From NCBI RefSeq assembly GCF_014863405.1, contig NZ_JACZZA010000016.1, positions 1 to 64,000 of the forward strand: a DNA stretch of 64,000 nucleotides, read 5' to 3'. The DNA comes from Dyella acidiphila (GTDB lineage Bacteria; Pseudomonadota; Gammaproteobacteria; Xanthomonadales; Rhodanobacteraceae). The position numbers and the translations under genes are program-made. The stretch's first letter is position 1; each line of letters opens with the position of its first letter. Shown here piece by piece: positions 46,646 to 54,951 of this stretch. The notes below the pieces were generated by a model. The model was not told the DNA's origin. It saw only the letters and a program-made list of their open reading frames with translations, and ran no database searches.

Positions 46646-47455
46646 ATGACCGACCTCCACGCCGCCGCCAAACGCTGCCTCGACGCCAGCGACCCCAGCG
46701 AAAAGCTGCGCCTCACGCATGCCACATGGGCCGCACTGCAGGCAGGCCAGCTGCAGGCGGAAAGCACGTCCCCCGCGCCCACGCCGATCGGCACACCCGG
46801 CCGCCCCGAACGCCCCAGCCTCGTCCCGCAGCGCCAGGTACCTCACCGCGGCCTGGGCACACCCGAAGGCCGCGCCGCGCTGGTCCATGCCGTGGCGCAT
46901 ATCGAATTCAACGCCATCAACCTCGCCTGGGATGCGGTGTACCGCTATCGCGGCATGCCGGTCGAGTACTACCGCGACTGGGCCAGTTGCGCGCACGACG
47001 AAGCGCGGCATTTCGCCTTGCTATCCGATCGCCTGATCGAACTCGGCCATGGCTACGGCGATTTCGACGCGCATAACGGCCTCTGGGAAATGGCCGAAAA
47101 AACCGCGCATCACGACACCGCCCGCATGGCCCTGGTGCCGCGCGTGCTGGAAGCGCGCGGCCTGGACGTCACCCCCGGCATGATCGAACGCCTGCGCGCT
47201 GTCGGCGACGAACGCACCATTGCGATCCTGGAAATCATCCTGCGTGAAGAAGTGGCGCATGTCGCCGCAGGCTCCCGCTGGTTCCGCTGGTGCTGCGAGC
47301 GCGACGGCGTGGATCCACGCGAAACCTTTCTCGACCTGCTGCGCGACTACATGGGACGCAATCTGCGCGGGCCGTTCAACCGGCCGGCACGCCTGGAAGC
47401 GGGTTTCGATGATGAAGAGCTGGATCAGCTCACCGCGTTAGCCGTCGCTTCATAG
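46646..47455 (+). CDS. DUF455 ferritin-like protein
   Basis: 269 residues, helical. Acid/His pairs of a ferritin-like site are visible: AHIEFNAINLAWDA, CAHDEARHFALLSDRL, and ILREEVAHVAAGSRWF. The DUF455 family has a predicted di-iron site and unknown substrate; the same residues occur in tRNA-modifying ferritin-like proteins such as MiaE. No signal peptide. An inverted REP pair follows. Confidence 0.88.
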   Translation: MTDLHAAAKRCLDASDPSEKLRLTHATWAALQAGQLQAESTSPAPTPIGTPGRPERPSLVPQRQVPHRGLGTPEGRAALVHAVAHIEFNAINLAWDAVYRYRGMPVEYYRDWASCAHDEARHFALLSDRLIELGHGYGDFDAHNGLWEMAEKTAHHDTARMALVPRVLEARGLDVTPGMIERLRAVGDERTIAILEIILREEVAHVAAGSRWFRWCCERDGVDPRETFLDLLRDYMGRNLRGPFNRPARLEAGFDDEELDQLTALAVAS

Positions 47456-47505
47456 CGCTACGCTTTATAGCGCTGCTCAGCATCCCTCACCGTCATCCAC
47501 CACTT

Positions 47506-47596
47506 CACCGTCATCCCGGCGAAAGCCGGGACCCAGTGACTTTCCGCATGCAGGGCCAATACGCTGGATCCCGGCTTTCGCCGGGATGACGGTGAG
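47506..47596. repeat. Inverted pair of REP-like palindromes
   Basis: CACCGTCATCCCGGCGAAAG from 47506 (to about 47536) and its mirror copy at about 47563-47596, 26 bp apart. Between the convergent DUF455 and methyltransferase genes. Confidence 0.87.
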
Positions 47597-47636
47597 GTAC
47601 ATCCATGCTCCGTCACAGACCTCACCACCGCCACGA

Positions 47637-48413
47637 TCAAATCAACGGCTTGCGAAACTTCAAAATAAACTTGTCCGTCTTGCCCTTGATCGTCTTGTCG
47701 AACACCGGCAGCGTGTGATCGTCGGCCGGATTGCTCAGCACATCGCTTTCGCCCACATACTCGAAACCGGCCGCCGTCACCTCCGCCTTCACCGCCGCCG
47801 GATCGATGCGATGCAGATCGTTGGTCTTGGCGATGCCCGTGCCGGCTGCGGCCGTATGATCGAGCACGATATAAGTACCGCCCGGCTTCAGCGCGTCATA
47901 GATCGCCTTGTTGATGCGCGCGATATCCGGCGAGCCCATAAAGGGATCGTGCAGGTCGTGATAGTTCTGCGAGGTCCACACCAGATCCACGCCCTTGGGC
48001 AGATCCAGATTGGCCACCGGCGGCACCTGCACCGTCACATTGGCATAGGCCGGTGTGCCGGCAAAGCTGCGCAGCGCGGGCAGATCCTTGGTGGCCACCT
48101 TGTCCATTTCCGCCGGCAGCACGGCATAGACGCTGCCGTTGGTGCCGACGACCTTGCTGAACAAGCGCGTGTAGTAGCCGGTGCCGGGCATCAGGTCGAT
48201 CACTTTCTCGCCGCGCCGCAGATCGGCAAATTGCAGCGTTTCGATCGGCTTGCGTTCGGCATCCTGCGCACGCTGGTCCGCGGGGCGATTGGGATCGGCC
48301 ACCGCCAGGGCCAGCATCGAAGGCAGCGCGGGGCGGGGCGGGGCCGCCAGCACGGGAATACCGGCCAGCACCAGGAACGCAAGGGCGGCAGCAAAAAGCG
48401 GGGCGAGCTTCAT
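47637..48413 (-). CDS. Exported class I SAM-dependent methyltransferase
   Basis: 258 residues with a signal peptide (1-23, cleavage near VLAAP). The class I Rossmann methyltransferase is plain: VIDLMPGTGYYTRLFSKVVG (motif I) and ALKPGGTYIVLDHT (after motif III). It belongs to a group of predicted exported methyltransferases of unknown substrate; the export signal is unusual as SAM is not known in the periplasm, so an SAH- or other-ligand role is possible. AAGGAGA precedes the ATG. Confidence 0.82.
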   Translation of the reverse strand: MKLAPLFAAALAFLVLAGIPVLAAPPRPALPSMLALAVADPNRPADQRAQDAERKPIETLQFADLRRGEKVIDLMPGTGYYTRLFSKVVGTNGSVYAVLPAEMDKVATKDLPALRSFAGTPAYANVTVQVPPVANLDLPKGVDLVWTSQNYHDLHDPFMGSPDIARINKAIYDALKPGGTYIVLDHTAAAGTGIAKTNDLHRIDPAAVKAEVTAAGFEYVGESDVLSNPADDHTLPVFDKTIKGKTDKFILKFRKPLI

Positions 48414-48536
48414 CGACGATCTCCTTCAACGGTGGCATGCCATGGGGCGCATCTCGATAGCGGGCCAGTGTACTCCCGCGTTGCGCCGCGCCAGCAAGGC
48501 TGACCACGCATAAGGATGAGAGTTCGATCCCGGCGA

Positions 48537-49511
48537 TCAATACACGTAGTTGATCGCAATGGCTGGCGTCACCGTATTCACAGCGTTGTGACCGCCGAAC
48601 GTCACGCGCGTACCCAGCAATACGCCGATGGCGGACGACCAGTTGTATTCGATCGCCGGTGCCAGCCCAAAGGCCACGCTGCTGCCCGAATTGATGCGCA
48701 CGTTCTGCACATAGGGGAGATTGCCGGGATCGAGCGGGTCTTCACCCACCACGCGAGTATTGTCGTTGTGGCTGTAGGTGGCATCCAGCGCCAGCACCCA
48801 GCGCTGGGTGAGGCTGTATTCGAATGCCAGATCGGCAAAGAAGCCGTTGCCCGGTTTCACGTTGCCGCGAAAGGCCGGTCCAGTGCCGTACACGCTCACG
48901 CCGCGCACATTGGCATTGCGCGATAGCGCCTCCGAAAGATTGAAGCGCATGCGCAACAGGCGTCCGTTCGGCAGCCAGAAATACCTCTGCGAATTGAGCG
49001 CAAGCGTGGTGGTGTACGCGCCAGCGCCAAGGCCATCGCTAGGGCGATTGCCCAACTGGTCGTACTTGCCGGTCGGCAGCGTTTCTTCCAGCAGGATCGC
49101 CGTGGTCGGCATCCATTGCCCCGGCTGAAATTCCGTCAATCGATATTGCGCTTGCAGCGTGATATCGCCGACGCCAACGCCATTACTGCTCGGCCCACTG
49201 CGCATGCGGTTGTAGCCGAACACCGGAATGATCCCGACCGACAGCCGATTCGCCAGGCCATACAGGATGTAGCTGCGCGAACCGAAGCTGTCGCTGGTGG
49301 AACTGTGGATGTCATACAGATAAGGCTCGAACAGAAAATGCCCAGGCGGCAGCGTTTCGGCGGAATTGGCCAGCATCGGCCCCGTCCACCACGCATCGCT
49401 CATCGATTCCTGCGCCGCCGGCGCCGTTTGTGCGCAGGCGGGCAGCGATCGTATCAACCCGCCGCACACACACAGCAGCACAAGCAGGCCGATGCGCTGT
49501 TTTGTTCGCAT
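48537..49511 (-). CDS. Outer-membrane beta-barrel protein of the MetA-pathway/transporter type
   Basis: 324 residues with a signal peptide (1 to about 28). The mature part has alternating polar/apolar strands with aromatic ends (HFLFEPYLYDI, RSYILYGLANRLSVGIIP, VNTVTPAIAINYVY) as in transporter-type barrels of about 12-14 strands. The substrate is unknown. Its ATG overlaps the stop of the DUF1579-like gene (TGATG), so the two form one operon divergent from the MocR gene. Confidence 0.75.
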   Translation of the reverse strand: MRTKQRIGLLVLLCVCGGLIRSLPACAQTAPAAQESMSDAWWTGPMLANSAETLPPGHFLFEPYLYDIHSSTSDSFGSRSYILYGLANRLSVGIIPVFGYNRMRSGPSSNGVGVGDITLQAQYRLTEFQPGQWMPTTAILLEETLPTGKYDQLGNRPSDGLGAGAYTTTLALNSQRYFWLPNGRLLRMRFNLSEALSRNANVRGVSVYGTGPAFRGNVKPGNGFFADLAFEYSLTQRWVLALDATYSHNDNTRVVGEDPLDPGNLPYVQNVRINSGSSVAFGLAPAIEYNWSSAIGVLLGTRVTFGGHNAVNTVTPAIAINYVY

Positions 49512-50071
49512 CACTGGATCCGGCTCAGGTCGGCCACGAAATTCGGCTGCCAGGTGCGGCCGTTATCGGTGGAAAACGAGATCTCGAAGTGATGCGAGTT
49601 GGGCTGGATCTCCGACCACTGGTTGCGCACCAGCACCATCCGGCCCTGATACGACTCCTGGTCGATCAACTCGCCGTGTCCGTCCTTGAAGCCGCCGATG
49701 GCCGGTGTTTCCAGGATGCCGTCGCTGGTGCTGGCAAAGGTCTGGCTCCACTGGTGCGACTGCGGGTTGTAGAGAAACAGTGTCATCCCCTCCAGATGCT
49801 GGCCGGGGCCGCGCGCGTCGATTTCTTCCATCGAGGCCTTGCCGCCCCAGATCTTGCGCACCGTCACCGTGCCGTTCAGTTCGGTCCAGGTCTTGGCATC
49901 GGTAAGCGTGCGGATATGGGTGCGCCAGGTGCCGATATTGAAGTCGAAATCGTGCGAGCCATCGCGTTGCGCTGTGTCGGCGGCGTTTTGCGCTTGCGCA
50001 TGGGGCGCGAGGCCGCCGACGCCCAGCATGGTTAGCGCACCCAGCAACAAGATCTTCTGCAAGCTGTTCAT
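49511..50071 (-). CDS. Exported DUF1579-like protein
   Basis: 186 residues with a signal peptide (1-27). The mature part has the DUF1579-type lipocalin-like pattern (HDFDFNIGTWRTHIRTL, then YNPQSHQWSQTFASTSDG). The function is unknown. It is first in the pair with the barrel protein and diverges from the MocR gene across 114 bp. Confidence 0.75.
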   Translation of the reverse strand: MNSLQKILLLGALTMLGVGGLAPHAQAQNAADTAQRDGSHDFDFNIGTWRTHIRTLTDAKTWTELNGTVTVRKIWGGKASMEEIDARGPGQHLEGMTLFLYNPQSHQWSQTFASTSDGILETPAIGGFKDGHGELIDQESYQGRMVLVRNQWSEIQPNSHHFEISFSTDNGRTWQPNFVADLSRIQ

Positions 50072-50143
50072 GGCAGACCTCCCGGCGCGGCCGATTGCCG
50101 CCTGGGAGCGAAAATTAGGCCGGTCAGTGGTTCGCTAAAATAG

Positions 50144-50174
50144 CCACTTGGGTATGATTCCATATAACCACTTG
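50144..50174. promoter_or_regulatory. Direct repeats, likely MocR operator
   Basis: CCACTTG occurs at 50144-50150 and again at 50168-50174, 24 bp apart (centre to centre), in the 114-bp region between the divergent MocR and DUF1579 genes. MocR regulators often bind such spaced direct repeats. Binding is inferred from spacing only. Confidence 0.55.
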
Positions 50175-50185
50175 AGGGTTGCCGC

Positions 50186-51658
50186 ATGAAACGGATCGCC
50201 ACGGGATTCCTGCCGTCGGTTGCACTCGACGCCTCGGGCGCCACGCCCATGTACGACCAGCTTTCCGAATGGTTCCGCCGGGCCATCCTCGAAGGACGGC
50301 TGCGGCCGGGGCAGCGCGTACCCTCCACGCGCAGCCTGGCCAAGGAGCTGCGCATCTCGCGCGTGCCCGTGCTCAGCGCCTACGAGCAGCTGTATGCGGA
50401 GGGCTATCTGGAAACCTTCGTCGGCGCCGGCACCTGCGTAGCACGCGCCATTCCCGGGCAAATGGCGAAAACGCAGGCTGCCAACGACCAGCGCGCCGTA
50501 AGACCCACGCAGGCGCCGCGCCAAGTGGCGCAGCGTGTAAGCAGCCTGCGCACGCCGCCGCAAACCTGGGCCAGCACCCAGGGAGCATTCCGGGTCGGCC
50601 TGCCGGCAATCGATCATTTTCCGATCACGACCTGGTCGAAGCTGGTGAACCAGCACGTACGCCGGCCGCCCATCGAGCAGATGGTGTACGGCGATGCGAT
50701 GGGTTATCTGCCGCTGCGCGAAGCGATTGCCGAATACCTCGGCACCGTGCGCACGGTGCGTTGCGATGCCTCGCAGATCCTGATCACCACCGGCTCGCAG
50801 CAAGGCCTGCAGATTTCCATGCATGCCTTGTTGAATGCCGGCGAGCCGGTGTGGATCGAAGATCCCAGTTATCCCGGCGCAAAACAGGCGCTGCGCACCA
50901 TCGGTGCCGAAATCGTTCCGGTGCCGGTCGATGACGAAGGCCTGGATGTGGATGCCGGCAAGCGCGTGGCTCCGCATGCACGCGCGGTCTATATCTCGCC
51001 CTCGCACCAGTTTCCGCTCGGCGTCACCATGAGCGCGGCGCGGCGCATGCAACTGCTGAGCTGGGCTTCGCACAGCGGCGCCTGGATCATCGAAGACGAC
51101 TATGACAGCGAATACCGCTTCGGCGGACGCCCGCTCGCCTCACTGCAAGGCATGGATACCGAAGACCGCGTCATCTATGTCGGCACCTTCAGCAAGGTGA
51201 TGTTTCCCGCGCTGCGCGTGGGTTATGTAGTTGTGCCCAAAGATGTGGTGTCTGCCTTCGCCACCGTGCGCGATGCGTTCGATACTTTCTCTTCGATGCT
51301 CTATCAAGTCGCGCTGGCCGACTTTATCCGCGAAGGCCATTTCGCGCGGCATATCCGCCGCATGCGCGCGCTTTATCTGGAGCGTCGCAATGCCGTATTG
51401 GAAGCGATCGATACCTATATGGCCGACCGCCTGGAAGTGATCGGCACCCAGGCCGGCATGCAGCTGGCCGCACTGCTGCCGGAGGGCATCGACGATGTGG
51501 AAGTATCGATTCGCGCGGCCAGGCTCGGCATTGCCGCCCGGCCACTGTCGATCTGCTATGCCCAACCGCCGGCGCGGGGCGGCTTGATCCTGGGTTATTC
51601 CGGGGCGAATGCGCATGAGCTGCGCGAAGGTGTGCGGAAATTGAAGACCTGCCTTTGA
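50186..51658 (+). CDS. MocR/GntR-type PLP-dependent regulator
   Basis: 490 residues. A GntR winged helix occupies about 18-85 (PMYDQLSEWFRRAILEGRLR, then PSTRSLAKELRISRVPVLSA). A linker of about 40 residues follows, then a class I aminotransferase-like domain with the PLP Lys in TFSKVMFPALRVGY and the Asp in EDDYDSEYRF. MocR proteins use PLP with an amine ligand to control nearby genes; the DUF1579/barrel pair across the shared intergenic region is the likely target. Confidence 0.9.
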   Translation: MKRIATGFLPSVALDASGATPMYDQLSEWFRRAILEGRLRPGQRVPSTRSLAKELRISRVPVLSAYEQLYAEGYLETFVGAGTCVARAIPGQMAKTQAANDQRAVRPTQAPRQVAQRVSSLRTPPQTWASTQGAFRVGLPAIDHFPITTWSKLVNQHVRRPPIEQMVYGDAMGYLPLREAIAEYLGTVRTVRCDASQILITTGSQQGLQISMHALLNAGEPVWIEDPSYPGAKQALRTIGAEIVPVPVDDEGLDVDAGKRVAPHARAVYISPSHQFPLGVTMSAARRMQLLSWASHSGAWIIEDDYDSEYRFGGRPLASLQGMDTEDRVIYVGTFSKVMFPALRVGYVVVPKDVVSAFATVRDAFDTFSSMLYQVALADFIREGHFARHIRRMRALYLERRNAVLEAIDTYMADRLEVIGTQAGMQLAALLPEGIDDVEVSIRAARLGIAARPLSICYAQPPARGGLILGYSGANAHELREGVRKLKTCL

Positions 51659-51797
51659 TTCGCCGAGGGCCCAGCGCGGCCGTGTATTGCCCCTTCAATA
51701 CCCTGTACGATGCACGGCCGCACTGGCTGAATCTGCCGCCGAAACCCTGTGGGCCCCGCTGGGCCGGCCCAGTGCCAGGAGAGCCTGAAGGTCCGCC

Positions 51798-52583
51798 ATG
51801 AAGCACGCCGTTGTCGTCATTCCCGTCTACAAAACCGAGCTCAACGACGCTGAGCTGCTGTCGCTGCAGCGCTCGCTGCGGGTACTGGCGCAGCATCCTT
51901 TTGCCATTGCATGTCCGGAAGGACTCGACCTGCAGCCGCTGCTGCCGTTGCTGCAATCGGTGAATTACCAGGTAAAACGCTTCGACCCAGCCTATTTCAA
52001 AGGCCTGTCCGGCTATAACCAGCTGATGCTCTCCGAGGTGTTTTACCAAGCCTTCGAAGACTGCACCTACATGCTTATTTGCCAGATGGACGTGTTCGTG
52101 TTCGAAGACCGGCTCGATGCCTGGTGCGCACAAGGCTACGACTACGTCGGCGCACCGTGGATGGCATCCCGCCAAACCGCGCTGACGCGCTTTTTCTTGC
52201 GCATCAATAATGCGTTCAAGCAAAAGAAGAAGAGCGCAGAGCATTACTTCAAGGTAGGCAATGGCGGTTTTTCGCTACGCAAAACCGAAACCATGCTGCG
52301 GGCAGTGCGTTGCCGGAAAGAGGGCATCGAGCGTGGCTTGCCGGCCTTGGCCACATGCAGCCCAGCCAATGTGCATGTCGAAGATCTGTATTTTTCGCTA
52401 GTCGCACCCACGCTGACCGAGATGCGCATTCCCGACTACGTGCAGGCAGTGGACTTCTGCATCGACCGCAAGCCGCAGCTGGCGTTGAAGTTGAACCAGG
52501 GCCGGCTGCCGTTCGCCTGTCATCGTTTCTACGATCCGAAAGTCCGCGCGTTCTGGCAGCCGATCATTGCCAAATGTCAGTGA
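51798..52583 (+). CDS. DUF5672-type protein, glycosyltransferase-like
   Basis: 261 residues, no signal peptide. The N terminus (VVVIPVYKTELNDAELLSLQ) resembles a family 2-like glycosyltransferase start, with a candidate acidic motif in MLICQMDVFVFED and GNGGFSLRKTETM further on, as in DUF5672 proteins. Base composition looks lower in GC than neighbours. AAGG lies upstream of the ATG. Its acceptor is unknown; it stands alone. Confidence 0.75.
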   Translation: MKHAVVVIPVYKTELNDAELLSLQRSLRVLAQHPFAIACPEGLDLQPLLPLLQSVNYQVKRFDPAYFKGLSGYNQLMLSEVFYQAFEDCTYMLICQMDVFVFEDRLDAWCAQGYDYVGAPWMASRQTALTRFFLRINNAFKQKKKSAEHYFKVGNGGFSLRKTETMLRAVRCRKEGIERGLPALATCSPANVHVEDLYFSLVAPTLTEMRIPDYVQAVDFCIDRKPQLALKLNQGRLPFACHRFYDPKVRAFWQPIIAKCQ

Positions 52584-52671
52584 GCGCTTGGGTTCGAGCG
52601 ATGAGCATTTCGCCGAATAGCAGGTTGCCGCGCGAGTCCGGCAGGCATCCGGTTCGCTGTTGCTAGCAATC

Positions 52672-53061
52672 TCAGGATTTGCGCAGATCGGCGATCAGGT
52701 CGGCAAAGCGCTGTTGAAGCGCAGGGTCGGCATCGAAGGTCTTGCCGATGCTGTCGATCATCGGCAGGAATTGCGGGTCGTTGCGGAAATCGCTGCCGAA
52801 TTCCCATAACAGAATTTCCCGCAGCAGATGGTTTCTGGTTTGCTGCAGGGCTTGTGCGTCGCTCAGATCGGTGCCGTCAGCCAACTCGCGCAATCGTTGC
52901 CGCAAAACCTGTACGTCGTGCTGGGCGGTGACCTGGTGCCGCTGCGCAGTTGTGGTGTTGCCTGCCGATTTGCCGCCTTGCACATCCTGCGCGCGCGAGC
53001 GTGCAAGCGTGCGCAATGTTTCGAGCAACGACGAGGATGGCGTGATGCGATTGCTGCTCAT
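52672..53061 (-). CDS. Unknown protein at the flagellar operon border
   Basis: 129 residues, hydrophilic, no signal peptide. The C-terminal half (LLREILLWEFGSDFRNDPQF, then ADPALQQRFADLIADL) is helical and the N terminus is polar and Gln/Arg-rich (LLETLRTLARSRAQ). I do not recognise the family. There is no Shine-Dalgarno upstream of the ATG at 53061. It is divergent from the flagellar operon; a regulatory or chaperone role is conceivable but unsupported. Confidence 0.55.
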   Translation of the reverse strand: MSSNRITPSSSLLETLRTLARSRAQDVQGGKSAGNTTTAQRHQVTAQHDVQVLRQRLRELADGTDLSDAQALQQTRNHLLREILLWEFGSDFRNDPQFLPMIDSIGKTFDADPALQQRFADLIADLRKS

Positions 53062-53282
53062 TACGGAGGAGTCCGGAGTGGCCTAAGCAATGAAGTTTAG
53101 CGGGGTTCTTCGTTTCGTCACGCTTTCTTCACATTGGTGAATGAGTGTGCCGGGGAGTCAGTAGAGTCGTCATGATTCAAGTAATTTCAATAACTTCCAT
53201 CATCGGCTTTTGCTCAAGAACTTGCGATTTTGGCGTGTATTTATGCTGCGTTCGATAACGTGGACGATTTGTGAGAAGTTTG

Positions 53283-53312
53283 TTGACAGTAAGTGAAACT
53301 CGCTCATAGATT
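53283..53312 (+). promoter_or_regulatory. Sigma-70-like promoter of the flagellar operon
   Basis: TTGACA (53283-53288) is a perfect -35; TAGATT (53307-53312) follows after 18 bp as the -10. No better flagellar sigma (GCCGATAA) or sigma-54 (GG-N10-GC) site was found in the gap. Confidence 0.65.
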
Positions 53313-53425
53313 AGCCGCCATGTTTGTGAGCTGCGTCATTAATTGGGGCGACGCAAGGCAGCAGATGACGGACCAGACGACAGCTTGCATCGTCGAAAGG
53401 ACGCAACAGGGATAAGGAACAGGGG

Positions 53426-53451
53426 GCGCTCGGACCTGAAAGTCCGTGCGC
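53426..53451 (+). promoter_or_regulatory. Leader hairpin before the small membrane peptide
   Basis: GCGC-T-CGGAC (53426-53435), CTGAAA loop, GTCCG-T-GCGC (53442-53451): a 9-bp stem with one T-T mismatch. It ends at the base where the Shine-Dalgarno region of the next ORF (CAGGGAGCAG, 53451-53460) begins, so it may affect translation or mRNA stability. Confidence 0.45.
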
Positions 53452-53465
53452 AGGGAGCAGTAACA

Positions 53466-53558
53466 GTGCAGTGGGCAGTATCGGTAGCGGAAGCCATTCT
53501 GGCTTGCGCACTCTGTGTTATCTGGGGATTTCGGCAAAAGTTTAGGGGTGCGCCATGA
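53466..53558 (+). CDS. Possible 30-residue single-span membrane peptide
   Basis: GTG at 53466 with GGGAG about nine bases upstream opens a 30-residue frame ending TGA at 53558 that overlaps the next gene's ATG (ATGA). A hydrophobic segment (AEAILACALCVIWGF) with a basic tail (RQKFRG) would cross the inner membrane once. Coupling to the TPR gene and position at the operon head suggest it is expressed. A small FliO-like role is speculative. Confidence 0.5.
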   Translation: MQWAVSVAEAILACALCVIWGFRQKFRGAP

Positions 53559-54682
53559 ATCGCGCGTCCCAGCTTGCTGTATTTGCGGACAGCGATCCGC
53601 AAAATCCCGATCGGTTGTGCGATTTGCTCGACGAATGGCTGGTTGCCGGAAACATCGAGCAAGCGCTGGCGCGCATCCATGCGGCGCCGTCTTCGCTGCA
53701 GCAATTGCCGGGCGTGCGCTTCCGGCAGGCGCGCTGTGCTTTAGTGCGCGGCGATCGCAAAGAGGCGATCGAACTGCTGCAAGCTTTGCTTGCCGGTGGC
53801 GAAGCCTCCTTCGGCGTGGTGCACGATCTGGCCTACGCGCAATTTGCCGACGGCACACTGGACACCGCCCTGCAGACCCTGGCGCACGTATCGGCGCACG
53901 GTGAGGACGCAAGCGTGCTGGCGCTGCTGAAAGCACGCATTCTGCATCGCCAGCAGCGGTTTGAAGCGGCAATCGAGGCTTTGGCGCCGGTCCAAGCGGG
54001 CGCGCGCCTGCCGGAAGCACAGGGCCTGCGTGCCCTACTGTGGCTCGATCTTGGCGACACCGAACGCGCCTCGGCAGAAGCCGAGCGTGCCTTGGGTGTG
54101 GATCCCGACCAGCATGAAGCAGGCATCGTGCGCGGCACGGTAGCGCTGTGGTCGCAGCGCGGGGAAGCATCGACCGAAGCCTTCGAGCACGTGCTCGCCA
54201 CGCATCCGGATTCCGGCCGCGCATGGCTGGGCCTGGGGCAGGATGCGATGTTGCGCGGCGATGTCGCGCGTGCACGCAGCCTGCTTGAGCGCGCATCGGT
54301 ACAGATGCCCGAGCACCTCGGTACCTGGCATGCGCTGGCCTGGTGCCAGCTGCTGCAGGGTGATTTGTCCGGTGCCCGGCGCAGCTTCGACAAGGCGTTT
54401 GCGCTGGACCGCACCTTCGGCGAAACCCATGGCGGTTTCGCCCTGGTGCACGCCTTGCGCGGCGAACGCCAGGAGGCGCAGGAGTCAGTCAAGCGCGCCA
54501 CGCGCCTGGATCCGCAGGGGCGTTCCGCGCGCTATGCGCAAAGCGTGCTGCTGCTGGACGAAGGCCGTGTCGAAGAGGCGCGCGCCGTGATCGACAACAT
54601 CGTTGCACGCACACCCGGCGTGGGCGTACTGCCGGCGGATTTCGTTTTCAGGCTGCGTGATCTGGTACGACCCCGGAGTTAG
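53555..54682 (+). CDS. TPR-repeat protein heading the flagellar operon
   Basis: 375 residues, no signal peptide. About nine helical pairs repeat with a 34-residue spacing (ALARIHAAPSSLQQLPG, EAIELLQALL, ALQTLAHVS, RASAEAERALGVDPD, ARSLLERASVQMPE, ARRSFDKAFALDRTF, EAQESVKRATRLDP). It is a soluble scaffold of TPR type. Located between the small membrane peptide and fliQ with 2-bp spacing, it may be an assembly or export partner, but no flagellar homologue is recognised. fliP, which normally precedes fliQ, is not here. Confidence 0.78.
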   Translation: MNRASQLAVFADSDPQNPDRLCDLLDEWLVAGNIEQALARIHAAPSSLQQLPGVRFRQARCALVRGDRKEAIELLQALLAGGEASFGVVHDLAYAQFADGTLDTALQTLAHVSAHGEDASVLALLKARILHRQQRFEAAIEALAPVQAGARLPEAQGLRALLWLDLGDTERASAEAERALGVDPDQHEAGIVRGTVALWSQRGEASTEAFEHVLATHPDSGRAWLGLGQDAMLRGDVARARSLLERASVQMPEHLGTWHALAWCQLLQGDLSGARRSFDKAFALDRTFGETHGGFALVHALRGERQEAQESVKRATRLDPQGRSARYAQSVLLLDEGRVEEARAVIDNIVARTPGVGVLPADFVFRLRDLVRPRS

Positions 54683-54684
54683 TC

Positions 54685-54948
54685 ATGGATGGCGATACCG
54701 CAATGCACTTGCTGTCAGAGACCTTGCTGACCGCAGCGAAAGTTTCCGCGCCGATTCTGTTGGCGACGCTGGTGATCGGCGTGGTGATCTCCATTCTGCA
54801 GGTGGTCACGCAGATCCAGGAGATGACGCTCACCTTCATTCCCAAGCTGATCACCGTGGTGGCGATGTTTCTGGTGACCGGCGCCTGGATGATGGCGGTG
54901 GTGGTGGCGTTCTCCAAGCATTTGTTCGCACTTATTGCAGGGATGTAG
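54685..54948 (+). CDS. fliQ: Flagellar export gate protein FliQ
   Basis: 87 residues with the two membrane helices of FliQ (SAPILLATLVIGVVISILQV and LITVVAMFLVTGAWMMAVVV) and the loop VVTQIQEMTLTFIPK between them. It forms part of the export gate with FliP and FliR. The ATG follows 2 bp after the TPR gene. Confidence 0.92.
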   Translation: MDGDTAMHLLSETLLTAAKVSAPILLATLVIGVVISILQVVTQIQEMTLTFIPKLITVVAMFLVTGAWMMAVVVAFSKHLFALIAGM

Positions 54949-54951
54949 CAG

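Larger units (their letters stand above)
53062..53465. other. AT-richer upstream region of the flagellar operon
   Basis: The gap of about 400 bp between the divergent unknown gene and the flagellar operon is clearly more AT-rich than its surroundings from about 53100 to 53340. It contains a promoter at 53283-53312 and a leader with a hairpin at 53426-53451. Transcription would begin near 53319, giving a leader of about 150 nt. No gene is seen in it. Confidence 0.6.

Noticed and set aside
53091-53141. 16-codon frame (MKFSGVLRFVTLSSHW) in the flagellar gap
   Set aside because: Too short to judge, with no sign of coupling to the next gene.
53225-53250. Sigma-54-like site (GGCGTGTATTTATGC) before the flagellar operon
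   Set aside because: The GG and GC elements are 11 bp apart instead of 10, and a better sigma-70 promoter lies downstream.
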